The notes under the pieces are model-generated. The model was not told the DNA's origin. It ran no database searches and was given only the letters and a program-made list of their open reading frames with translations. Below, piece by piece: positions 1 through 7,956 of a stretch of DNA of 18,576 nucleotides. The position numbers and the translations under genes were made by a program. The stretch covers positions 1 to 18,576 of the forward strand of contig JAIIWC010000036.1 in NCBI GenBank assembly GCA_022745215.1. The letters are read 5' to 3'. The stretch's first letter is position 1; each line of letters starts with the position of its first letter. Source of the stretch: Collinsella sp. Lineage in GTDB: Bacteria; Actinomycetota; Coriobacteriia; Coriobacteriales; Coriobacteriaceae.

Positions 1-5
1 AGCAG

Positions 6-58
6 GACTGTCCGAGCAGGCGACCAAATACCAAAGCCCTCGGAACGATGGGACAGAG
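6..58 (+). promoter_or_regulatory. putative 3' end of a glycine-type riboswitch or other structured leader
   Basis: The leader of the serine dehydratase gene contains CTGTCC (8-13) that can pair with GGACAG (50-55), and alternatively CCGAG (12-16) with CTCGG (39-43) plus GGC with GCC. The segment reads AGGC, a spacer, then GGGACAGAG, which resembles the conserved 3' end of glycine riboswitch aptamers (CAGG...GGACAGAG). A glycine sensor before a serine-degrading enzyme would make sense because glycine and serine interconvert through GlyA. The 5' aptamer core would lie outside the window, so this is a resemblance only. It could instead be an unrelated leader hairpin. Confidence 0.33.
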
Positions 59-102
59 TATGCCCCGCCCCTAGGGACGACGAGCCACGTAAAGGAGCAG
101 CC

Positions 103-1710
103 ATGGCAGGCAAGCCACAAACACTAGCTACGACCTCGGCATTCGAGATCTTGGGCCCCGTCATGGTCGGCCCCAGTTCATCGCACACCGCCGGCGCCCT
201 GCGGTGCGCCCAAGTTGCCGCCAGCCTGCTGGAAGGCCGCATCACCAAGGTCACCTTTGGCCTGTGGAACTCCTTCGCCCACACCTACCGCGGCCACGGC
301 ACCGACCGCGCGCTCGTCGCGGGCATCCTGGGCCTCGATACCGATGACGAGAACATCAAGCAGGCCTTTGACCTCGCACGCGAGCAGGGCCTCGAATATC
401 ACTTTGACATTAAGGGCGACGACGCCTCCATCCACCCCAACACCGTGGACATCGACATGCAAGACCTTACGGGCGCCACGGCACAGGTCCGCGGCGAGAG
501 CCTGGGCGGCGGCAAGATGCGCATCAGTCGCATCAACGGCGTCGGCGTCGACATCTCGGGCATGTATTCCACGCTCTTCGTGGCGCACCAGGATGTTCCC
601 GGCGTGCTCGCCGCGCTCACGAACCTGCTCGCCTACGCCCATGTGAACATCGCCTTCTGCCGCACCTACCGCACCGAGGTGGGCGGCCAGGCCTACTCCG
701 TGTTTGAAACCGATGGCACCCCCGACGACACCGTCGTCCCCATGCTGCGCAAGCTCGACAATGTCGATTACGCCACCTTCATTGAGCTTCCCGGTTCGGC
801 CTCATCGCTCTCCCCCGGCGTCTCAGCAAAGGAAATCTTCGACGACGGCGAGCAGCTGCTCGATGCGTGCGAGGAGCTGGGGCTCAACATCGGCGCCGTC
901 ATGGCCGTACGCGAGGCACGTCTGACCGGCGAGGCACACGCCATCGCCGCCATGCGCCGCGTACTCGACGTCATGCGCGAAGAGACCACAGCCCCCATTT
1001 CCAATCCGCAGCGCTCGCTCGGCGGCCTCATCGGCGGCGAGGCAAAACTTGTCGATGCCAGCGGCCGAAACGATCTAAGCACAAGCCTGATGGGCGCCGT
1101 CCAGACCGATGCCGTGGCCCGCGCCATGGCCGTGCTCGAGCGCTCAGCCACCATGGGCGTGATCGTCGCCGCCCCCACGGCCGGCTCCGCAGGCGTCGTA
1201 CCCGGCTGCGTGTTGGCGCTCGCCGACAACCTCGAGCTCGACGACGAGCAGGTCATGGACGCCCTCTACTGCGCAGCCGCCATCGGCCTCAACCTCACCA
1301 CGAGCGCCTGCGTTGCCGGCGCCGAGGGCGGCTGCCAAGCCGAGGTAGGAAGCGCGGCCGCCATGGCTGCCGCCGCGCTGGTGCAGATGCTCGGCGGCAC
1401 GCCCGAGCAGGCGCTCGACGCCAGTTCCATCGCCCTGAGTAACCTGCTGGGCCTTGTTTGCGACCCCGTCGGTGGCCTCGTGGAGGTACCCTGCCAAAAC
1501 CGCAACGCCATCGGCGTGGCAGCCGCCTTTAGCTCCGCACAGCTTGCCCTCGCCGGCATTAAGAGCCTGGTGCCGTTTGACCAGATGGCGCACGTCATGC
1601 TCTCGGTGGGCCACGCGTTGCCGGCCACGCTGCGCGAGACGGCCAAGGGCGGCATCGCGCAGGCTCCGGCCGCGCTTTCGGCCTGTGCAAAATGCGGTGT
1701 GTGCGGATAG
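103..1710 (+). CDS. sdaA: fused iron-sulfur L-serine dehydratase (beta-ACT-alpha), 535 aa
   Basis: Deaminates L-serine to pyruvate and ammonia in the cytoplasm using an oxygen-sensitive [4Fe-4S] cluster. The beta (ASB) domain spans about residues 12-150 with the family motif GPSSSHTAG (23-31). An ACT domain follows at about 157-225 (DVPGVLAALTNLL). The alpha catalytic domain covers about 244-525. Cys411, Cys453 and Cys464 have the spacing (42 and 11 residues) of the cluster ligands known in the type II enzyme of Legionella, and the tail carries Cys528, Cys531 and Cys534, one of which may act as the C-terminal tail ligand. AAAGGAG lies just before the ATG. In Bacillus-type enzymes the beta-ACT and alpha parts are separate subunits; here one polypeptide carries all three. 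The gene stands alone, closed by a terminator. Family call is firm. Confidence 0.95.
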   Translation: MAGKPQTLATTSAFEILGPVMVGPSSSHTAGALRCAQVAASLLEGRITKVTFGLWNSFAHTYRGHGTDRALVAGILGLDTDDENIKQAFDLAREQGLEYHFDIKGDDASIHPNTVDIDMQDLTGATAQVRGESLGGGKMRISRINGVGVDISGMYSTLFVAHQDVPGVLAALTNLLAYAHVNIAFCRTYRTEVGGQAYSVFETDGTPDDTVVPMLRKLDNVDYATFIELPGSASSLSPGVSAKEIFDDGEQLLDACEELGLNIGAVMAVREARLTGEAHAIAAMRRVLDVMREETTAPISNPQRSLGGLIGGEAKLVDASGRNDLSTSLMGAVQTDAVARAMAVLERSATMGVIVAAPTAGSAGVVPGCVLALADNLELDDEQVMDALYCAAAIGLNLTTSACVAGAEGGCQAEVGSAAAMAAAALVQMLGGTPEQALDASSIALSNLLGLVCDPVGGLVEVPCQNRNAIGVAAAFSSAQLALAGIKSLVPFDQMAHVMLSVGHALPATLRETAKGGIAQAPAALSACAKCGVCG

Positions 1711-1728
1711 CGACAAAGGACGACTTAA

Positions 1729-1755
1729 AGGTGGGACAAATGTCCCACCTCTTTT
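1729..1755 (+). terminator. intrinsic terminator after the serine dehydratase gene
   Basis: AGGTGGGAC (1729-1737) pairs perfectly with GTCCCACCT (1742-1750) around an AAAT loop, followed by CTTTT. It lies 18 nt beyond the stop codon and separates this gene from the L,D-transpeptidase promoter. Confidence 0.85.
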
Positions 1756-1796
1756 GAATGCCACCGTTTCCATACCACAATCAACTAGGTAATCGC

Positions 1797-1802
1797 TATA
1801 AT
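1797..1802 (+). promoter_or_regulatory. candidate -10 box for the L,D-transpeptidase gene
   Basis: A perfect TATAAT occurs in an AT-richer stretch between the terminator and the next start codon. No convincing TTGACA-like -35 lies 16-18 nt upstream, so the promoter is supported mainly by the -10 match and its position. Confidence 0.5.
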
Positions 1803-1859
1803 GCAAGCCCAGTAAAAACACGATGAGCCACAAGGCGAAATTCGAAGGATATGCATACG

Positions 1860-3575
1860 ATGTCGCAAAACGATCGAACTCAACTGATTCCCGATCCGCA
1901 GCAGCCGAGCAGGCACACCGGCGGCGTTCAGTCGCCGCGTCCTATCGCGCCGAGCCACGGTCAGCAGCGTGGTGCGACAAACACTTCGCAACGCCCGAAC
2001 CAGCAACGTCAGCAGCGCAAGGCAAACGGCAATGCGCCCAAGCAGCCCCCCACGCACGCTCGAGGCGATCGCGGCCCCGCACGTAAACCCGCCGAGAACA
2101 ATAAGTCGGGCAAAAAGACGACGCTCTTTGTCGTCCTGGGTCTTATCGTCATTGTCTATATCGTAGGCGTCGTAGCGTTTTCGCAGGTAGCCTACCCCAA
2201 CACCACCATCGCCGGCGTCGACGTCTCGTTCTCCAACGCTTCGTCTGCCGCCACCAAGGTCAACTCGGCTTGGAAGCACTATAAGCTCACCGTGACAGGC
2301 GATGACTTTAGCTGGACCTATCAGCCCGAGTCCGATGAACCCATCGTCGACGGCGAAGCTGCCGCAAAAGAGATCATCAACCACAACGAAGCCTTTGTAT
2401 GGCCGGTTCGCCTTGTGGAATCCTTAAGCGGCAAGAGCAAAACAACCGCTACCTCCAACGAAGTCGATCTTGATCAAGACGTCGACCTGTCCATGCTCTC
2501 CGACACCTTTGACCAAAAGCAGTTTGAGAAGGATCTGGGCGCCGCCATCGACGAGTTTAACGAGGGCCGTTCGGGCGCGTTCGAGGCCAATAGCTCCTAT
2601 GACGAGCAGGCCGGCAAGTTTACCGTCGAGAAGGCGCGCTCCAACGAAAAACTCAACCGCGAGCATGTCATTAAATATGCCGAGCTCGAGCTTGCCTCGC
2701 TGGCCGAGACCGTAGATCTTTCCAAGCTCGGCAACGATGCCTATGAGCCGCTCAATGGAACGCTGACCGATGATCAGATTCAGGCTGCATGCGATGCCGC
2801 CAACAACTTCCTGGGCGTCAACGTGACCCTCAAGCTCAACGGCGAGGATGCCGGCAAGGTTGATGGCAGCTCCGTGTTGCAGTGGATCAGCTTTGCCGAT
2901 CCCGCAAACCCCACGCTCGATACGTCGCAGATCAGCAGCTGGGCAGCCGAGCTCGCCAACGGCTTCAATACCGTGGGCTCCACTCGCTGGTGGACGCGCG
3001 CCGATGGCAAGCAGTGCGCCGTCGAAGGCGGCGACTTTGGTTGGTCCATCGACAGCAGCTCGCTCGCAAAGCAGGTCGAGGATGCCATTAACAACAAGCA
3101 GACCGGCGAAATCGAGATCAAATACTCCCAGAAAGCCGACACCTTTACCGCAAAGGGAGAGCCTGACTGGAAGGCATACGTCGATGTCGATCTGTCCGAG
3201 CAGCACGCGCGCTACTACGACGAGAGCGGCAATATCGTGTGGGAGGCCAACTTTATCTCGGGAAAGCCGGGCGAGGACGCCACGCCCGAGGGCGTCTGGC
3301 AGATCAACAGCAACGACGGCGCCAGCAAACTCATCGGTGCCAAGGACCCCGAGACCGGCAAGCCCAAATACGAGAGCCCGGTAAGCTATTGGATGCCGTT
3401 TGAGGGAAACATGGTCGGCTTCCACGATGCAACGTGGCAAAACGACAAGAGCTTTGACGACCCCAACTCCTACAAGTGGTGCGGCAGCCACGGATGCATC
3501 AACCTGCGCCTGGCTGACGCCAAGGCGCTGCACGATTGCATCAAAGTCGGCCTATGCGTGGTCGTCCACTCATAG
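1860..3575 (+). CDS. membrane-anchored L,D-transpeptidase (YkuD domain) with VanW-like peptidoglycan-binding region, 571 aa
   Basis: Probably forms 3-3 cross-links in peptidoglycan or attaches proteins to it, working outside the membrane. Residues 1-85 are a Q/P/R-rich, apparently disordered cytoplasmic tail. One transmembrane helix follows at about 87-109 (LFVVLGLIVIVYIVGVVAF), then an extracellular PG_binding_4/VanW-like region starting NTTIAGVDVSF. The C-terminal YkuD domain carries HDATWQN and the catalytic SHGCINL motif, with the nucleophile at Cys546. I chose the ATG at 1860 because GAAGGA (1844-1849) sits 10 nt before it; an in-frame ATG at 1851 is only 1 nt from that site. The gene precedes the exporter operon on the same strand but is separated from it by 132 nt. 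Family is clear; exact cross-linking role is inference. Confidence 0.92.
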   Translation: MSQNDRTQLIPDPQQPSRHTGGVQSPRPIAPSHGQQRGATNTSQRPNQQRQQRKANGNAPKQPPTHARGDRGPARKPAENNKSGKKTTLFVVLGLIVIVYIVGVVAFSQVAYPNTTIAGVDVSFSNASSAATKVNSAWKHYKLTVTGDDFSWTYQPESDEPIVDGEAAAKEIINHNEAFVWPVRLVESLSGKSKTTATSNEVDLDQDVDLSMLSDTFDQKQFEKDLGAAIDEFNEGRSGAFEANSSYDEQAGKFTVEKARSNEKLNREHVIKYAELELASLAETVDLSKLGNDAYEPLNGTLTDDQIQAACDAANNFLGVNVTLKLNGEDAGKVDGSSVLQWISFADPANPTLDTSQISSWAAELANGFNTVGSTRWWTRADGKQCAVEGGDFGWSIDSSSLAKQVEDAINNKQTGEIEIKYSQKADTFTAKGEPDWKAYVDVDLSEQHARYYDESGNIVWEANFISGKPGEDATPEGVWQINSNDGASKLIGAKDPETGKPKYESPVSYWMPFEGNMVGFHDATWQNDKSFDDPNSYKWCGSHGCINLRLADAKALHDCIKVGLCVVVHS

Positions 3576-3645
3576 TGCAACGCACGTATTCATACAACGT
3601 GGAACCGATGCGACCAATCTAACAGTTCCGAAAGAAACCGTCCCA

Positions 3646-3671
3646 TGCGCCCGCCCCAACCAGTGGGCGCA
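3646..3671 (+). other. leader hairpin before the exporter operon
   Basis: TGCGCCC (3646-3652) pairs with GGGCGCA (3665-3671) across a 12-nt loop. No T-run follows, so it is a poor intrinsic terminator; it could be a weak transcription pause or an mRNA stabiliser in the 5' leader. A TATACT at 3672-3677 directly follows but has no good -35 partner. The rest of 3576-3707 shows nothing else I can name. Confidence 0.4.
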
Positions 3672-3707
3672 TATACTTATCGAGGTTCTTTCTATAAAGG
3701 AGACGCT

Positions 3708-5141
3708 ATGCCGAATGTCCCCACGATCACCCCGGGCCCGGATGATACCGAGCGCACGCCCGAAGGTGCCACCGAAACGATTCCTCTGATTACAGGCGTA
3801 CATGCCGACAAGGAGAACGGACGCACGAACGATACGGCCGAGATTTCCGATGAAGAGGCATATGCCAAGCTCAAGGCAAAACGTGCCGAACGTCGACGCA
3901 AAAAGCTGATTCGACGCGGTATTGCCGCCGGCGTCGTGGGTGCCATCGCGCTCATTGCCATTGTCGCAACCCTGGTTATCAATGCACAGCCACAGGGCGC
4001 TAGCGAGCCCGTAACCGACATGGTGACCGAGGGCACGTTTACCACAACGGTCGAGGCGAAAGGCCAGCTCAAACCCATTTCGTCCTCAGTGGTCTCCCCT
4101 TCTGTCGACGGCACAGTCGATTCGATCAACGTGCAGGCAGGCCAATCCGTCAACGAGGGCGACGTGCTTATGACCATTAAAAACGACGAGCTCGATCGCA
4201 ACGTTGCCGAGGCGCAGCGTGCAGTTGCAGCCGCTCAGGAGGACCTCGCCAACGCGCAGAAAGCCGCAGCTGCCGCGCAGGCCAACCCAACGACGGACGT
4301 CGATGGAGCTTCAGCAGCGGCTGGCATCTCCGCCGCATCAGCGGACACGAACGCCGTATCGGCCGCGCAGCGCAGCCTCGCATCGGCCCAGGCAAACCTC
4401 GATCAGGCGAACGCCAAGGCCGCCAGCCGTACGGTCACGGCCCCGAGCTCGGGCAGCATCGTGGAGCTCAACGCCAAGGTGGGCGCCACGGTAACTGGCG
4501 GCATGATCATGGGTGAAAGTGATACGAGCGGCGGCAAGCAGTGCATGCAGATCGCCGACCTGTCCAAAATGAAGGTGACCGTGCAGGTGGGCGAAAAGGA
4601 CATCGCCAAGATCGCCGTTGGGCAGAACGCCAACGTCACCTATCCCGCGTTTCCCGATATCGTGAGCCAGGGAACGGTCACCGCCATCGCCTCAGTGGCA
4701 AACTCCGACTCCAACAACGGCGGCGGCAGCGTGACCTTTAACGTCGACATCCTCATCGAGGCGCCCGACGCGCGCCTCAAGCCGGGCATGACGGCCGAGG
4801 TCTCGGTGGTGACCGAGCAGCTCGACGACGTGGTGATGGTGCCGACGATGGCGCTCATGACCAAAGACGGCGAACACTATTACGTCAACGTGGCAACCGA
4901 TGACGAGGGCAAGCAAACCCGTCGCGTGAAGGTGAACGTCGTGACGCAAAACGACAACGAAGCCGTAGTCGGCAAGACGCAGGTCAAGCGAGACGACCAG
5001 GGCAACGAGATCAACCCTAACGTGCCGGTTACCAAGCTGCGCGATGGCGACACCCTCGTCATGGACACCGGAGCGGGCGCAACGGCTGACGGCGGCTACA
5101 GCGCGGATTCGGGCAGCATGTCTGCCGACGAGGGTATGTAA
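3708..5141 (+). CDS. MacA/HlyD-type adaptor subunit of ABC exporter, 477 aa
   Basis: Membrane-fusion or adaptor protein expected to partner the ATPase and permease encoded directly downstream. Residues 1-70 form a charged cytoplasmic tail ending in a very basic stretch (KRAERRRKKLIRR). One transmembrane helix lies at 71-92. Outside follow a split biotinyl-lipoyl domain (about 125-160 and 241-285), an alanine/glutamine-rich alpha-hairpin coiled coil between (about 161-240), a beta-barrel (about 290-390) and a membrane-proximal domain. The tail is Gly/Ser/Asp-rich. The start at 3708 follows AAAGGAG (3696-3702) by 5 nt; upstream in-frame codons lack a ribosome site. The stop overlaps the next start (TAATG), which indicates translational coupling. 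Substrate unknown. Confidence 0.9.
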   Translation: MPNVPTITPGPDDTERTPEGATETIPLITGVHADKENGRTNDTAEISDEEAYAKLKAKRAERRRKKLIRRGIAAGVVGAIALIAIVATLVINAQPQGASEPVTDMVTEGTFTTTVEAKGQLKPISSSVVSPSVDGTVDSINVQAGQSVNEGDVLMTIKNDELDRNVAEAQRAVAAAQEDLANAQKAAAAAQANPTTDVDGASAAAGISAASADTNAVSAAQRSLASAQANLDQANAKAASRTVTAPSSGSIVELNAKVGATVTGGMIMGESDTSGGKQCMQIADLSKMKVTVQVGEKDIAKIAVGQNANVTYPAFPDIVSQGTVTAIASVANSDSNNGGGSVTFNVDILIEAPDARLKPGMTAEVSVVTEQLDDVVMVPTMALMTKDGEHYYVNVATDDEGKQTRRVKVNVVTQNDNEAVVGKTQVKRDDQGNEINPNVPVTKLRDGDTLVMDTGAGATADGGYSADSGSMSADEGM

Positions 5142-5914
5142 TGCGTCCCGTCATCGACATTCGCAACGTGCACCGCATCTTTGAGAGCGAGGCCGGCTGC
5201 GCCCATATCCTGCACAACGTGAGCCTGGCGGTAGATCCCGGCGAGTTCGTCGCCATTACCGGTCCCTCGGGCTCGGGCAAGTCGACGCTCATGAACATCC
5301 TGGGCTGCCTGGACAAACCGACGGCGGGCGACTATTACCTGCAAGGGCTCAACGTGGCCGAGCTCGATGATGACGAGCTCACCGAAGTCCGCGCCCTGAG
5401 CATCGGCTTTGTCTTTCAGAGTTTCAACCTGCTGCCGCGCCTGTCGGTTATCGAAAACGTCATGCTGCCACTGGCCTACACCAACGTGCCCCGTAGCCAG
5501 CGCGAGATGCGCGCCGTGCACGCGCTGCAGGCCGTCACGCTGCCCGTCGACCACTGGGACCACCGCATATCCGAGCTCTCGGGCGGCCAGATGCAGCGTG
5601 TCGCCATCGCGCGTGCCCTCGTCAATGACCCGCCCATCATTCTGGCCGACGAGCCGACGGGAAACCTGGACTCCGCGACCGGAGCGCTTGTGATGGAGAC
5701 CTTCCATAAGCTCCAGGAGCGCGGCAAAACCATCGTGCTTATCACACACGACCCCGGCATTGCCGCTGTGGCCGACCGTGCCGTGACCATACGCGACGGT
5801 CGCATTCACGACGGCACGTATATTCCACATGCACCGCGGACCCTGCGCAGCGCCGTAGATTGCCTGCCCATGATTTCCGCCTCCGCCAACCCGCCGAAAG
5901 GAGTGGTGGCATGA
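5141..5914 (+). CDS. MacB/LolD-type ABC transporter ATP-binding protein, 257 aa
   Basis: Supplies ATP hydrolysis for the exporter on the cytoplasmic side. Walker A GPSGSGKST is at 41-49, the Q-loop Gln at 93, the signature LSGGQ at 146-150, Walker B IILADEPT at 166-173 and the switch His at 203 (ITHD). Sequence style (ALSIGFVFQSFNLLPRLSVIENVMLPL) is that of the MacB/LolD/FtsE group. The ATG overlaps the stop of the adaptor gene, and its own stop overlaps the permease ATG (ATGA). In E. coli MacB the ATPase and permease are one chain; here they are split, as is usual in Gram-positive relatives. The C-terminal 30 residues after GTYIPH extend past the core fold and look unstructured. Confidence 0.94.
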   Translation: MRPVIDIRNVHRIFESEAGCAHILHNVSLAVDPGEFVAITGPSGSGKSTLMNILGCLDKPTAGDYYLQGLNVAELDDDELTEVRALSIGFVFQSFNLLPRLSVIENVMLPLAYTNVPRSQREMRAVHALQAVTLPVDHWDHRISELSGGQMQRVAIARALVNDPPIILADEPTGNLDSATGALVMETFHKLQERGKTIVLITHDPGIAAVADRAVTIRDGRIHDGTYIPHAPRTLRSAVDCLPMISASANPPKGVVA

Positions 5915-7125
5915 GCACCCGCGATCTCATCCAGGAAGCCCTGCACTCGCTCGAGGCCAACAAGGGGCGAAGCCTGCTCACCATCCTGGGCATCGTCATT
6001 GGCATCGCATCGGTCATCGCTATGACCTCGCTCATCGGCGGCATCCAAAACAGCTTGGTCAACAGCCTGGGGCTCAACGCAGCTCGTATGGTTCAGATCT
6101 ATTCGTCCCAAGAACTCACCGATTCGGACGTCCAGAAGCTTCAAAAACTGGTGCCGCAGATAGAGCAGATCGGCATTGTCGACAGCGCGTATACCGAGTA
6201 CAAGTCTGGCGATAAAAGCTATACCGTCATGGCGCAGGGCGTCGATAGCGACATGCTCGACGCCGTGGGTGCCAGCAAGCTCGTTGCGGGACGTGTCTAT
6301 TCCCAGGCCGAGTCTCAATCAGGCTCGCGCGTGGCGCTCATCAGCCGCGGCGGCGCCGATCAGCTTTACGGCAACGAGCAGGATGCGCTGGGGAAAACCA
6401 TCAAGGTGTCCAACGGCGAGGTTCAGATTGTAGGCGTGATTGATGGCGGCAGCGACTCCATGGGCTCGCTCTCGCTGTATATGCCACGCGAAACCATATC
6501 CGGGCTGTTTGGCGACGAGAATCCTTCATTCCCCAGCGTGACGGCACTTGCCGCCGAGGGCACGGACATGGATGAGCTCTGCAAAAACATCGAGTCCAAG
6601 GTGCGCGCGATGAAGGGCATATCGGAGGACGATGAGTACGACAGTGTATCGGCGACCTCCATGAAAAGCGCCATCGATGCACTCAACTCCTTTATGGGCG
6701 CATTCTCGCTCATCATGGGTGCCGTCGCCAGTATCTCGCTGCTTGTCGGCGGGATCGGCATTATGAATATGATGCTCACCAACGTGACCGAGCGAATCCG
6801 CGAAATAGGTATTCGCCGTGCCCTGGGCGCCAGTCGTCGCGATATCACCGCGCAGTTTTTGGCCGAGTCCTCGGCGCTGTGCGTCACCGGTGGCCTGCTG
6901 GGTGTCCTGATTGGCTATCTGCTGGCCTGGGGCCTCGCGATGTTTGCCGCAGGATCAGGGGTTCTCAGCGAGCTCGGTGCCAGCGGGCAAATCACACCGA
7001 GCTTTTCAATCGCCACGGTGCTGCTAGCCTTCGCCGTCTCCGTCGGCATCGGCGTAACCTTTGGCTTCTACCCCGCCCGCCGCGCCGCAAAGCTCGATCC
7101 AGTCGAGTGTCTACGCTACCAGTAA
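5911..7125 (+). CDS. MacB-like FtsX-domain ABC transporter permease, 404 aa
   Basis: Membrane subunit of the exporter. The N-terminus (STRDLIQEALHSLEANKGRS) is the amphipathic elbow typical of MacB permeases. Transmembrane helix 1 (about 21-43) is followed by a large extracellular MacB_PCD domain (about 50-255). The FtsX domain (about 260-400) carries three helices and the conserved GIGIMNMMLTNVTERIREIGIRRALGA stretch. It ends with the usual YPARRAAKLDPVECLRY signature. The chosen start overlaps the ATPase stop and has AAAGGAG (5897-5903) 7 nt upstream. MacB-type systems move substrates across the outer leaflet by mechanotransmission; no outer-membrane channel is expected in a monoderm. Substrates in this family include peptides, lipoproteins and antibiotics, and none can be chosen from sequence. 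Confidence 0.93.
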   Translation: MSTRDLIQEALHSLEANKGRSLLTILGIVIGIASVIAMTSLIGGIQNSLVNSLGLNAARMVQIYSSQELTDSDVQKLQKLVPQIEQIGIVDSAYTEYKSGDKSYTVMAQGVDSDMLDAVGASKLVAGRVYSQAESQSGSRVALISRGGADQLYGNEQDALGKTIKVSNGEVQIVGVIDGGSDSMGSLSLYMPRETISGLFGDENPSFPSVTALAAEGTDMDELCKNIESKVRAMKGISEDDEYDSVSATSMKSAIDALNSFMGAFSLIMGAVASISLLVGGIGIMNMMLTNVTERIREIGIRRALGASRRDITAQFLAESSALCVTGGLLGVLIGYLLAWGLAMFAAGSGVLSELGASGQITPSFSIATVLLAFAVSVGIGVTFGFYPARRAAKLDPVECLRYQ

Positions 7126-7138
7126 GCCACCGCCAACA

Positions 7139-7205
7139 AGTTGCGGTGAAATAGGGACCGTTTAGGCTGTTAAAAGGCCTATTCAGTCCCTATTTCACCG
7201 CAACT
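7139..7205. repeat. palindromic intergenic repeat, copy 1
   Basis: AGTTGCGGTGAAATAGGGAC (7139-7158) is a perfect 20-nt inverted match to 7186-7205. An inner TAGGC/GCCTA stem (7163-7167, 7177-7181) lies inside, so the 67-nt element folds as one long hairpin on either strand. It sits between the convergent permease and TetR genes and may stop transcription from both sides. A related copy lies at 15901-15969, showing it is a dispersed family. Confidence 0.85.
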
Positions 7206-7228
7206 CAGGGGGGGGTAAGGCGCACGTG

Positions 7229-7840
7229 CTATTCGAAACGAGATTCCACGCTCGAAAGGCCGCTCAACGTCAGATTATTAGCAACCTCCGAGACGCGCTC
7301 GATAGGAACCGAGCCATCGGACAATGCCCACGTGCGATAGATGCCGATGATACCCGACAGCAGAAACGCCAGATAGTAGTCGAACATCTCGTCCTTGAGA
7401 CCTTGGGGCAGCAGATCGCGCTCGGCAATCTCGTGTTCGAGCGGCGCACGAAGACGAGCCATAAAATCATCGAGCGGAATGTTCTCGATCAGCTGACGAT
7501 TGAGCACCAGGTTGTTGCACAGTGCCTCGTTAACGGTTTTAAAGAAGGTCGCCGCCGCGCCCAGGGCGCGCTCGTTGGTGTCGCCGTCCATGGAGGCAAG
7601 CGTTTTCTCGACCGAGTCGACAATCATCTCCACCACATCGACGGCAATGGCATCGAGCAAGCCATCAACCGTACCAAAGTGAACGTAAAAGGTCTTGCGG
7701 TCGACATTGGCCTCGCGCGCGATGGCACTCACCGTAATGTCTGCCAGCGGCTTTTCCATGAGCAGGCGCTCGAAAGCGGAAAGGATGGCATTGCGGCTGC
7801 GAACGATGCGGCGATCAAGACGCGGTTTGCTGGTGTCCAT
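7229..7840 (-). CDS. TetR/AcrR-family transcriptional regulator, 203 aa
   Basis: A one-component DNA-binding repressor. The N-terminal TetR_N domain spans about residues 10-60, with helix-turn-helix text ITVSAIAREANVDRKTFYVHFGTVDGLL typical of the family. The C-terminal part, from about residue 80, is helical and would form the dimer and ligand pocket; it ends IIGIYRTWALSDGSVPIERVSEVANNL. I chose the ATG at 7840 since AAGGGA lies 8 nt upstream; an upstream in-frame ATG at 7867 lacks one. It converges on the exporter operon, which makes it a plausible but unproven regulator of it, and follows the flippase-like gene by 116 nt on the same strand. A 24-bp inverted repeat upstream (7884-7907) is a candidate binding site for autoregulation. 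Confidence 0.92.
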   Translation of the reverse strand: MDTSKPRLDRRIVRSRNAILSAFERLLMEKPLADITVSAIAREANVDRKTFYVHFGTVDGLLDAIAVDVVEMIVDSVEKTLASMDGDTNERALGAAATFFKTVNEALCNNLVLNRQLIENIPLDDFMARLRAPLEHEIAERDLLPQGLKDEMFDYYLAFLLSGIIGIYRTWALSDGSVPIERVSEVANNLTLSGLSSVESRFE

Positions 7841-7883
7841 GGACGTGTCCCTTCGATATGCGGGCATTCATCAACAGATGAGA

Positions 7884-7907
7884 GATAATCTACGTAAGAG
7901 GATTATC
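7884..7907. promoter_or_regulatory. inverted repeat, candidate TetR operator
   Basis: GATAATC (7884-7890) and GATTATC (7901-7907) are perfect inverted 7-mers with a 10-nt spacer that itself contains TACGTA. It lies 44 nt upstream of the TetR start codon. TetR-family proteins commonly repress their own genes through palindromes of about this size. Binding is inferred. Confidence 0.45.
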
Positions 7908-7956
7908 CCCCATACAGCACAAATATGCCCCGCATCATGAAGAACGCACGACTGCC

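Noticed and set aside
7208..7215. Run of eight G residues beside the first palindromic repeat
   Set aside because: A simple homopolymer in a non-coding gap; possible slippage site or sequencing artefact, with nothing near it to regulate.
7226..7888. + strand open frame antisense to the TetR gene
   Set aside because: The - strand frame has a recognisable TetR helix-turn-helix and a ribosome site; the + strand frame has neither.
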